Shown here: positions 53,481 to 64,000 of the stretch, in pieces
Layout: each line of letters begins with the position of its first letter
Numbering within the stretch: the first letter of the stretch is position 1
Source: Ophthalmolycus amberensis
Taxonomy: Eukaryota; Chordata; Actinopteri; Perciformes; Zoarcidae
NCBI GenBank assembly: GCA_024529925.1
Contig: JAFEUB010001548.1
Coordinates: 620,001 to 684,000, forward strand
Reading direction: 5' to 3'
DNA: 64,000 bases
The notes under the pieces: generated by a model
Told to the model about the DNA's origin: nothing
Databases searched by the model: none
The model's input: the letters and a program-made list of their open reading frames with translations, nothing else
Made by a program: the position numbers and the translations under genes

Positions 53481-56400
53481 GCTCAGCTAGTTTGTGCTGC
53501 AGCTCACTGTAGGCCTGCCAGTGTGACACCTAAATAAAAAGATGCAGCCATATTGGACTCAGGGGAAAGGATGAACCTACACAAGCCTTCCACTCCCAAT
53601 GCACGCTATTCAAACACCTGACCTCACAGTGTAGCAAACATCCATCATGCCTCCAGATGTGACTCTACAGTACATCAATATAATGGACAACCATCAGTGA
53701 AAACAATCTCACAGGTTGAGTTAAAGCTCATCGGGCAGGTCTTAGCAAAGCATAGAGACTTCTTTACATGTTCATTGATGACATGTCAGCAGACAGACAG
53801 ATAGCTGTACAAGGATAGTTTAAAGTCGGCAGATCATGCTAACACATAACGGTGGATTTTGTATCCAATAATTCTTTAATGTACATTTGGGTACCTGAGT
53901 GATGTATTGAAGTAACATGTCAGAACTAAGCTACTACTCCTACCGAACGACTCTAATAGAAGATTTGACATGCCACGTACAGGTGTGATTGGGCTTTAAT
54001 AGTGAAAAGGGTCATAATAATGTCACGGCCGTAATAATCTGCATGAATGTGATCGACGTTTTAAGTCAGCTGATAATAAGGAACTGATGAATGAGCCAGT
54101 GATAGAGAAGCATTAATGAAACACCTGATGCTAATCCGCTGCGACTTCAGTTTTCCAGCTGTAGTGTAGCGTAAAACATGTGCATTTACCTTCAGTATTA
54201 CCTTCAGCCACGTTTGCTGTCACTTAGTGTTAAGTTAAGATAACCTGATTAACTAGCTGGTCTTTTAGGTAATGTACCATGGCTAGATTTAGCAACCATC
54301 ATCAATGTTTGACCCTGTGTTTTCCTTTTTGCCTTTTAAGTGGCCTATGAATATTTCTACATAGCTCGTGTTATTTGGCTCCACCCTCCAACATTTAACT
54401 CAACCAATGAGATGTTTTCTGCCTCCACAGCAGTTCTCCTTCTGAGAAATGTTTGTAAAACTAAACTATTAGCTGTTGCCCATCTACTCCATCCTATCAC
54501 CAAGCACTTTGATCACCAATCTGCTTTCATCGTTCCGGCCTCATGATGCTTCCTGTCTCCTTTCCATCGATGTTGTTAAATATAGTATGAACTCCAAAAG
54601 CAAAACCGTGTATACAAGTGTCTGACTTTTTTATATATATATATATTTACATGAATTTATTTGACAATATGATACAAGCTTTTCTTTCTAATTTCCATGC
54701 ATCTTGTTGAACTTCTATGTTGTTAATATTATGAGCATAACCACTACATTTGTTGTAAGTATTGAGTATTTGAACATGTTGATACAAAAGGTGCATAGTA
54801 GCATTAGCTGTGCCATCTTCAATAATAGACGCCATAAACCACCAATGTTTTTGTTTTTGACAATGACTTACAATACTGTGTGAGGCCAACACGTCCTCAC
54901 TCTCAGCTCGTCGTGTCTCTATTTCCCCTCGTCACATGCATACACCAGGATACAGACAGGAAACAACTCGCTTAGGTTAAGGCAACAAAACGTCGTAGTT
55001 TGGATTAGAATAAGTGGATAATTAGGCAGGCTATGTCCACGTACAGCACGTAGGCCCATTCACCAAACTGCCGTATTTGACGAGTTGGGGGTGAAACGGG
55101 CTGATGAGGCACATAATTGGAATGGTAAGCTTTAATACACATGAGGTGACTCTTGCAGCACTTTATAGTGTTGTTCTGGTCTTGTACAGCATTAATGATT
55201 CACAACCACATTATCGGGCTTGTTCTTGAACGATCGAAAGTGTTTTGTAAGTCGATTCATAAAAAGGCATGCTGACTGCAATAAAGTAATTTGTTCAATT
55301 GCGAGATCTTTATGCATAAATAATAATGTCATAAAATGTAACACGCCACTTGAAACTAACTGTGTGTGCGTCTGTGCTATGAGAAGAAAATGATTTGATG
55401 AAAGTCTGTTGTGAGCCTCACAGTGAGCCTTGTACTGTCAATGCCATGGGACAGCAGGACTTGCCTTGCCCACTTCGCGTTGAAGGGATGATGACTCAGA
55501 TCTTCTGACTTTCTTGATTACAAAACTCTCATGAGCTAGTTCTGGGGTAAAGGTCGCCATTCTTTTTTGATCTCAATCCCAAAATACAGTCCAAGGAGCA
55601 GCACTGGGTCGTGGTCATGAGGGCACGGCTGCCTGATTTCTTGGCTGGGAATTTTTTAATCTTGAAACTCAGCACCAAGTCAAGCAATTGTGGAAGGAGA
55701 CATTGAAATATATCAAGAGCTGAATAGTGGGTGTGGTAGGTCCATGCATGTGCTCCTCATTTAAGAAGATCTCAGTGGACTGTGTTCTTTTTTTGCACCC
55801 ACATAATGAGGTTCATTAATGAGTGCAAGGCAATGCCATAGGTCGGATGGGCTCACCACTAATGGTGTGTCCAATCATGAACTCTGTCACGAAATGTTGA
55901 CATGTCGTGGTAGTGGAACAATGATGTCCATGCTAGTCAAGGTGATGAACACTGACAACTCACATGACCTATGCTTCTTCAGTCCCTGCACCTCATGGCC
56001 AACACAAAGGCTCTCCTGTTGCTCAATCAGGACTCAACATGATCCTGTTCACATCAGCAGGGCCTCTTGTTCTTCACCATCACATACTTATCATGTAGCA
56101 TCAGAAACTCACAGTGGCCGGGATGTAAAGCCTTTGTCCCCACGTTATATGCTACTGTGAAGCCGGAAACTGCACTATTGAGCCACATATCATTCATGGT
56201 CAAGAAGTAATTGGGTTAATGTAAAAAATAAAGAAATGACCCCCTCACAGGCCTCTGCAATACTGGGTTTCTCCCCGTAAAGGCAGCTTCCATTGCATGA
56301 TCACATTTATACAAACACACCCAGCACTACAACAATTCATCAGGACCTCTGAGTATTAGTCTCATATTAAACATAAAGAAAAGCCACATCTAGCCAAAAC

Positions 56401-56544
56401 TATACCAGAGTCTTGAGTTAAAATGAGTAACATCTCCAACAGCAGATTATATCAGCTGTGGCTTATTGATATTAAAAGTGTAAATCACTTGCCAAAAGCA
56501 GGCGGCAACCTCTGGTTCTGCCGAGTGAATCTGATGCTTCATGC
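53481..56544. other. 3' flank of olfml2a, no second gene recognised
   Basis: May include olfml2a 3' UTR. Bases 55430-56165 show a 113-codon frame (55819-56160) and a fairly uniform GC content, which could be decayed element coding sequence. I cannot assign it. Confidence 0.4.
53533..53538 (+). terminator. olfml2a: candidate olfml2a polyadenylation signal
   Basis: An AATAAA hexamer lies 53 nt after the stop codon. It would give a very short 3' UTR. A more distal site (for example AATAAA near 55281) is equally possible, and 3' end reads would decide. Confidence 0.35.
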
Positions 56545-57525
56545 CTTAAAGCTGCATTCTCTCTAGTGGCCATCAGGGGGCGACTCCTCTGGTTGTATAG
56601 AAGTCTATGAGAAAATGACTCTACTTCTCTCTTGATTTATTCCCTCAGTAAACATTGTAAACATGAGTTTATGGTCTCAATCTCTAGTTTCAAGTCTTCT
56701 TCAATACAGCATGATGTTCATTTAGTACATTGTGGTCCATTTAGAGTCACACAGACCATAAAGCAGGGGATGCTCAAGCCACCGGTCGCTGTTTACAGCT
56801 GTAGGAACACAACATAAACTGATTTGGCTGTGATTCAACGGAAAATAAACCGACAAAAAGGGACTCCGAAATAACTACATAATGATGCCGATTTGTACTT
56901 GTCTTCTCCGACAAAAAGGGACTCCGAAATAACTACATAATGATGCCGATTTGTACTTGTCTTCTCCGACAAAAAGGGACTCCGAAATAACTACATAATG
57001 ATGCCGATTTGTAGGCTACTTGTCTTCTCAATGGAGCTCTGATGGATCGGTGCTAGGCTATGCTAACATCGTAGCAGCTCCACCAGCACTCAATAACGTC
57101 ACGTAGACGTAAATACGGCAGCGTCTATTAATTGTTTGTACCGTATGGTTTACACACACACATGTATACACGTAGTTTGGTCCGGTCTCTATTGATATGA
57201 GGTATCGTAGAGCTCGGGGAACCCACAAACCGCCACTATTAATTTGTCCTCCATTGTTGTTTGTGATTCAGCACTTAGGGCGGGCTTACTGTGATTGACA
57301 GGTCGCTGTACCAGAGCTGTATCCGGCATCTCTACCTCACTCCTCCACGTTCCCAATATGGTAACTTAAGTTTATTGGTTGTGAAAAAAACTAAATGGTG
57401 ACGGCTGTAATCAGAGATGGCTACGGCGAAATTGCCGAACTCAAGGCTTCAAAACGGCAGCACACAAACCAATGGGTGACGTCATGATCACTACATCCAC
57501 TTCTTATATACAGTCTATGGCCAAA
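56545..57525. repeat. dispersed teleost repeat containing a tandem triplication
   Basis: Recognised from GTATAGAAGTCTATGAGAAA, then ATTGTAAACATGAGTTTATG and AATACAGCATGATGTTCATT. Near the right end are ATGGTGACGGCTGTAATCAG and CCACTTCTTATATACAGTCT. The two ends share the GTCTATG motif. It is a multi-copy fish family by my recollection, with class uncertain. Confidence 0.6.
56851..57029. repeat. 58-bp tandem repeat, three units
   Basis: Units start at 56851, 56909 and 56967 with CGACAAAAAGGGACTCCGAA. Units 1 and 2 are identical by eye. Unit 3 has a 5-base insertion (GGCTA) after ATTTGTA. Confidence 0.95.
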
Positions 57526-58067
57526 AGGCAAAAGTGAAACTTCTTTCTCTTGTCTTGTCAATGCTGTCTTATGCAGTCAGTCTGTACTGCTAAAAGATCA
57601 TTTGCGAAGTAAATAAAGCGCCACAACTTTTGTAGATTGAGGGATTCAAACCTGACCATTTTGCTTTTAATTGTCCTTAAATGTATTTGAAAGCAATGAA
57701 TGCCAATTTAAAAAAACATTAATTATCTCTGTAAATGTACTGACTGGTGCACTGTTTAAAAAAGGTACAATGGCATTACATTTGGTGACTGTTTGAGGAC
57801 TCAAAAGACAAAGGTTGAGACTTGGAACTTGATTTGGCCCTTCTTTGTGCTGAGTCGGGACCATATAAGAAGGGGAAGTAGTCCCTGTGACATGACCTAT
57901 TGGTCTTTGGCCTGCCGTTTTGAAGCATCGAGTTCAGCATTATGTCCGTCGCCATCTTGGTTTTTGTCTTCCACCATCTTTTCATTTTGCAACCAGAAGT
58001 GACACGAGAGAAAAAAAAGTAAAAGAACAATCAAATGCTGAATAAAGGTTCAAATCCATGCATGTTG

Positions 58068-58121
<54 letters not shown>

Positions 58122-59460
58122 GGACCATCACTTTTCAATAAAGGCAAAAATCCATTAAAAATAGGTAACAAAAATGTTACAATTAACTTTCACGTGCAAC
58201 TTAAACCTTGTCAAAGTTAAAGACAATGTGTAAAGCACTTCAGTGTGATAGTATTTATTTCCTTCAGAGATTAGCAGGATCCTGTAAGGTTATAAGTTTG
58301 AGCTTGCCTCAATAACATATTGGAAACACATTATTGCTCACATTGAAGTACAGTATAAAATGGGACTCATGACAGCCTGAGTCTTGTACTGAACAGAATA
58401 TAGAGATTAATGTGACTTTAATTGTGACCCTTGGGGCTATTTCCTGTAGCAGTCACTTAAGAGAAAGAGTTGGCTGAACAGGATGTAGGAACAGAGCAAA
58501 GACAGCAGACATGCAGCACCATCCTTTTTAAAGCTGCATGGAAACTTATGCGTGGTCGACCTGTCAATCCCCTAAGCTTCATGAAATCTCACGTGTAACA
58601 TAAAGTCTGGTGGTCCGATACTCAATAACAATCCAATTATGAAGTGCTTTTCTCGAAGCTTGTCTGTGTTCTTTGCAGAGGGGCTTTCCTGAGGTTTGGG
58701 CTGGCAACCAAGGAGCTCACCAAAGAAGGCCATTGTACAAGATACAATGGAGGCCTTTGGAAATGATGGGGGAGGACTGTTTGAGTCAGGACCTCACATC
58801 AACATTTTGTATCAGAGGCGCAGACAAAGATGCCACAAAACAGTCACCCATTTCTGCATGTGATTGAGGCCAAACACTAAATCTCAACAAAGATTATTTA
58901 TGAAAGTGAAGTATTCTTCCAAATGCATCCATAAGTCATCTTGGTCCTGCATCACTTTGATGTGAATATGAGACGACAAGATAACACCAAATGGAATCTG
59001 ATATGTCTTCCAAAATAGATAAAAGTTATGTTTTCATTTTTGGGCTCCATCTGTTCACTATGGTGATAAATCTGTCAACAAACAGGAACAATAGAAATCC
59101 TGCAACTAGATGAATATTGTATAGGGCTTGATCTAATTAAGATTAAATGAATAGCTACATAAATGCATGAGTAAACCGAGCACGACCACGTTAAAGTCAT
59201 AACGGCAACCCTACTACTGTGAGCTTCGGCAAGAGGTTAGTCTCTGCAGTCAGTGGCTGAAGAGAAAAGGCCAGGCAGACAGCAATGTGTGCCGCTTTAT
59301 ATACTTTATATACTTTCTGTGAGTGATCACATCATCGGACTCCTCCAGGACTTCTCTCTCTAACAGAACTGAAGCAGCAGTGATGACTCTTTTACAAGCC
59401 AGGCCCAAACAGAACCATGGAGTTCACTAGAGAAGAAAAACTACAAAGTACTTCCAGACC
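57526..59460. other. non-coding stretch with a (TC)n microsatellite
   Basis: Only the TC repeat at 58070-58117 is recognisable. Confidence 0.4.
58070..58117. repeat. (TC)n microsatellite
   Basis: About 24 TC units. Confidence 0.95.
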
Positions 59461-60149
59461 ACATTCATACTCGCAACACCTCCTGTCCTTATTGTGGAGA
59501 AACAAAAGAACAAATATATAGAAGCTATTTATATGTATTTGTCTGACCTCAGCATGAGAGGGGAGAGAGAAGTGGGATGTGTCGGAATGGGAAACCCTCG
59601 TGGAGAGGGGCTGGGGTGTCCTGGTCTTGTTTTTAGGCCAACAACAATGCAGAGCTCAGAGACACAGTACTCACCAGTAGACCTAATGCAATCCACACAG
59701 CCACACAGTCCATCCCAACAGCTGCCCTCGGCTGGAACTGCACCACAGGGACTACAGCCTCAGTCAACCCTGCCATCCGTCACATCGCCCCGCCCAATAC
59801 CAGACGCCAGCTCCAGTGAGGACAAATATTAACACCACTTTGCAGCTGTTGGGGGGGTGATGGACTGTTGAGGTGTCGCCTCATCAGAAACAGGATTGAT
59901 CTGTTCTCAATTTCAGAAAATTCTTCACAGCTGTCGAAGAACTGACTCAACAATTATAGCCTATTATTATAATGATAGGCCTTAAAAGCCTTACTTCACT
60001 TAACACCAACAGCTGGTTTAGGTTCAAGCCATTCCACAAGAACAACTCAGTACTAACATGATCCGCCTAATGCAGGCCTGTGTTGAAGAATCAAGACTGC
60101 ACAACTTTGAACCACATTTTTTCACATTAATTCATAGAGGAGATGATTA

Positions 60150-61215
60150 AAAGAGTGAGCTGTCATGTTCACAGCCTGGCACCTCCAGCCTCCACCATGC
60201 TGCTGCTGGAGCCTAACCAAGGGTTCCACGGAGAAGCACCATGTCCTTGTGGCTCACGTTGTTGTGACAACGACCCACCAACATCCCATCAGGGTCTTCA
60301 ACCATGGTGCTGGACTTGCTATCTAGATGGCTGTGGTCAGGATTCTTCGGCAAAGCTGTAGAAGAAGGTGGAGCTCCAGTCCCCAGCCAGAAGCAGGTCT
60401 TGTGCACTGCCACCTGCTACAGTCCGGCAGTAAGTTTTTCTCTTCAGAGCACGCTGATCTCATCCATACAAGTACTATGTGCAGCACTATATCCTGACCA
60501 GCCCAGGACCACCTGTGAAACAGACACCATGCACAATGGCCAGAGACAAACAGACGGAAGCAGACCAGCAGGTGCATCGAGGGAGACAGGACCCCCTGAT
60601 CGCCATAGGTGCTCCATCACCCAGGGACAAAACCACCAGAATGCAGATGCACTGTCTAGGAGTCCCTGCTGGAGGCCATGACCATGCATGATGGCAGAGC
60701 CCAACCTCAGCGGCAAACAGTGTTGACATAATGGCCAACCGTCCAGGTGAAGCCTGTCTCCAGTGGGGTAGTGAACACCTCCAGTCACGTCAGTTGTGAC
60801 TGTGCTCTGTGCCATTCAAGCTTCCACAGGGTGAGTGAACCACCCCGACAGAAACCTGTTCTGGATGGATGAAAGGAGAGGCTGGCCGACATGGACTGGC
60901 AGAGCCTCCAGCAGCCCTGTCACCAAAGCCTACTGGGCGCAGTGGGAAAGATGGAGTCTTACTGAGGAAATGTTACTACACCGAAGGAAAAGAAAACCCA
61001 CAACTCCTGCTGCCCTGCATGCACCACACCTACATGATGGAACAGATGCATGGCGCTCCAGCAGGTGGCCATTTTGGGGTGGAGAAGACCCTTGGGTGTC
61101 TTAAGACCGGATAATATTGGCACAACATAAAGGACGATGTTACTCCGTGGTGCGTGGAGGTGCAGCAAAGGTTCATCCTTAGAAAACCCCTCAATGGATA
61201 CACATGGCACAAAGG
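60150..61215 (+). pseudogene. second Ty3/gypsy pol fragment, heavily decayed
   Basis: Recognisable only in pieces and in changing frames. HQNADALSRSPC (near 60632-60667) is the RNase H end. TKAYWAQWERW and LLLPCMHHTYMMEQMHGAPAGGHFGVEKTL (about 60925-61098) match the region before and including the integrase zinc finger. WCVEVQQRF follows. Many stops and indels are present and no LTRs were seen. The GGHFGVEKTL form differs from the first copy (CHPGIRRTLALLRQ), so it belongs to another gypsy lineage. Confidence 0.65.
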
Positions 61216-62929
61216 AGCCTCACACTTCCCTTGAAATTATTTAAATGAATGTTACAACTCTAAAGCAACAACGACAGTCACATCCTCTTTGACTTATTTG
61301 ATCTGATGCCACCAGGAGTGCGTTTTAGTACTAAGTATGTAAAACAAATAGAAGGAAGTTTGGTTTTACTGTATTCCAGAATCCATTCGACCTGTGATTA
61401 GCCGCAGTACTTATAACTCCTGCTTTCATTGTTGTTGAATTCGACTCAATTCAGAGCGATTGTTAATGTACTCCTTCTTTTGGCCATAGTTTGGTGAGGT
61501 GAATGACTGCTAGGGAGGAAAGGGCCCAGTTCAGTCTGGTGTGGAGCAACAGCCTTGTAGTACTAACAGCTGTTAGCACTACAGCTACAATTACAACTAT
61601 ACTACTGCTGCTGCTATCCCTACCACTACTGCTGCGTGCTACAATTACAGAAAGGTAATAAATAAACTCCGTAATATAACCTAAAGCTACTGTGCTTTCA
61701 CTATTTTGAGGCTGACTTATTTTGCTACCACTGCTGCTGGTATCAACACCTTAATGCTTGTAATGGTTTTGATGGATACTTTGATGTCTTTCTTACACCT
61801 CTTGCCTCATACAGTTTTACGGTTTTACAGTACTGTCTTTCAATATGTCTGACTGTCACATAACATCTCATGATCTCATGATATGTAGAAATCCAGACTA
61901 CCACTCCTGACTTTTCAGCACCACATTAGGAAAACAGTTTCCTCTGAGTTTTGTATTCGGTTATAACTGTGCTGTGCAGAAAGTGAAGGTCTTTTTGCAC
62001 AGGCTTTGATCTTCTGTTGATGGTTCCACGCAATCCCAGACATACTTGACATTCAGCACAAAGCCGGTTTCTCCCCTGGCCTTGAGGAATGCTGGCTTGG
62101 TGACAGCAGCCTGAAGCTGGGCTAATAAAGAATGTGACCATTGTGGCGACGGTCAGATCTTCCTCCGCCACTACATGCACCACAGACAGCTGTTGTTCAG
62201 AGACTAAAGGCCGTGACACATATTTCTCATGCTGTCACACACACAGGCTTTATTCATCGGACAGTACCAGAGGGGACTTCTGGAAGGGATCTTGGCAGCA
62301 TTTGAATCATTAGGATGATGAGAAATCTTGCAAGATAAAAGAGTCTTCCCTCAAAGTGCTTAGAGGGGTTCTGTCTACACCAGTGGCCTTACTGGGACAA
62401 ATTATCCCAAAAAGGTTTGTGCACACTGCAGCAACCAGGTGTGCTGTCAATGTGTCCTTTGACCTGTACCTGCTGTGTTCTAGCACGAGTATGGACTGGT
62501 GATCCTGTGACACATTACAACATTAGAGGAGAAGGAAGTTATTATCCTGACAGAGAAGCATGAAACGAGTCAGTGCACTCAGAGTAAAGATCTCTGCCAG
62601 GTGAGTCTGCAACGACTGAGGCTATGATGTCTGATTGAATGAATACAAACCACAGTTGCCCGCCATCTAGAATGTAAGTGTTGCTGTCAGTGCTCAGTTC
62701 AGTTTGGTATTTGCTAAGCAATAGTTATACATGCAAACATACACACAAGTGTGCAGACAATTGTCTTACCGAGACGTAAAACTTTGTAATCTGTATGGAA
62801 AATGAGTCCAAACGGAAGCAGTTATTGATCACTTGTCCTTCAGCGTACAGTCAGAAATGAGCGCAAAAATGATTTGACTGTTGGGTCCAATAGTATGCAA
62901 GATTAGCCATGGACAGACAGACAGTATTC
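61216..62929. other. non-coding stretch, no gene recognised
   Basis: A loose CTA/CTG-rich patch at 61555-61640. Nothing else was recognised. Confidence 0.4.
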
Positions 62930-63054
62930 CCATTCACACAACGATGGCACAGCCTACGGGAGGGATTTGGACCAACTTATGGGAGGCCGGGGATCAAATC
63001 GTCGATTTATTTATTGAGAGACAACCCTCTCTACTTTCTGAGCCACAGTTGCAC
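62930..63054 (+). mobile_element. RTE-like LINE tail fragment
   Basis: CATTCACACAACGATGGCAC, then GGCCGGGGATCAAATCGTCG, then CTACTTTCTGAGCCACAGTT. This is the more distal part of the same tail family seen at 4006-4147 (which usually ends CTACCTCCTGAGCCACAG). Confidence 0.6.
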
Positions 63055-64000
63055 ATAAACAAAGTTAACACAAAATAACTGTACTTAACACCACAACAGC
63101 TTGTGTAGGTAGCAGACTAATGAGGCGAGAGAGTAAGAATTGGAATATTATAACCATGTGTGGCTGGCTCACAGTGGCCACCAAATATCCCCCGTAGGTA
63201 GTCCAATGTACAGGAACACTGTATGTTATGTCCAGCAAATGGAGACATGGGAAAACATGCAAAGACAGAACCAGCTAATGTTGACCACCTCATCGCTGTG
63301 TGTGTGTGTGAAATGACCCACATTGGAAGAGTGACACTGCTCAGAGAACGGTCACACTCTTGACTGCAAATATGAGTCACTGAGGACAACTGTTGCTGAA
63401 ATCAATTTCCCCGTGATGTCAGAGGGGAAAACCCCGTGTAATCCCCTCTGGCTGGTTCACACTCACACCCATCCAGCAGTGCAGATCAGTTTCATGGCAT
63501 TTTTAATGCCCCCACATCCATAGGGTCGTGTCAAATATTCAACACCTAATGCTGCCTCTCACAGATGTCACATTACCAGCACCCAAACAGTGGAGCTGAC
63601 AGAAGACAGCTCAGGGAAGTGACCATGGTTAGAAACATGAGGTCAGGTACAGTGCAGCCTAATAATGACTCGTGCTTTGTTTAATGCCGGCTGATGTATC
63701 GCACAGTAACTTTGCATCATGTTTCAAAATGAACACTGCTTACATCTATCACCATCTGTCCTCAATATGTGGTTAATCTACTTAGTATGGAATGTATTTG
63801 ACACCCTGCCATCACATACGGAGCATTATGAAAAACCAAAGGGAATCTTATCTCTGCCCACAGGTGGCCCTGTGCGCTGACCTCAGAGAAGAAACATTCG
63901 GAACAAAAGAAAGCAGCCTGCGGTCCTGTTCACGTAGAGGCCTTAAAGCGTCCTCACGGTTTACACACCACAGCACATATTCCTGCTGTCGGCCCATATG
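63055..64000. other. non-coding stretch to window end
   Basis: No exon or element was recognised. Confidence 0.4.

Noticed and set aside
56851..57029. CRISPR-like array
   Set aside because: Three head-to-tail units with no variable spacers in eukaryotic repeat sequence: a plain tandem repeat.

Overview
The window is vertebrate nuclear DNA, almost certainly from a ray-finned (teleost) fish. It has one intron-rich host gene, long non-coding stretches, many dinucleotide microsatellites, and remnants of fish-typical repeats: L2-clade LINEs with pentanucleotide tails, small hAT-like elements, Ty3/gypsy pieces and a Tc1/mariner remnant. I saw no bacterial, phage or CRISPR features.

The only gene I can assemble completely is olfml2a (olfactomedin-like 2A, photomedin-1), on the + strand from 29694 to 53480. 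Eight coding exons with compatible phases give a 647-residue secreted protein: signal peptide, Cys-rich segment, coiled coil, basic linker, Thr-rich segment and C-terminal olfactomedin domain. About 3 kb upstream, on the opposite strand, a CpG-rich block (about 26150-26800) holds a short candidate first coding exon. Its position and a weak motif match suggest nr6a1, which lies head-to-head with OLFML2A in human. If so, most of bases 1-26450 is its first intron, and the two promoters share one intergenic interval.

Regions. 1-9240: sparse sequence with a 421-bp hAT-like element carrying a perfect 8-bp target-site duplication, plus a LINE tail. 9243-13972: a layered insertion, in which an L2 LINE has entered a second, inverted copy of that hAT family and has itself received the 3' end of another L2 family. 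13973-26150: a 568-bp hAT-like element with a perfect 8-bp duplication, a 445-bp GATA/GACA array, and copies of a fish repeat with GCTGCAACTAACGAT-like ends. 26150-29693: the CpG-rich block and the olfml2a promoter. 29694-53480: olfml2a, whose introns carry a broken Ty3/gypsy fragment (intron 1), a hAT-like element (intron 2) and a 570-bp self-complementary TA/CAG array (intron 4). 53481-64000: 3' flank with a 58-bp triplication inside a dispersed repeat and a second decayed Ty3/gypsy fragment.

I did not find a new functional system. The points most worth a second look are the nested insertions with readable duplications, the candidate divergent promoter pair, the non-consensus splice donor of olfml2a exon 4, and the palindromic array in the intron that follows it. 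All family names rest on recognition by eye, not on a database search.
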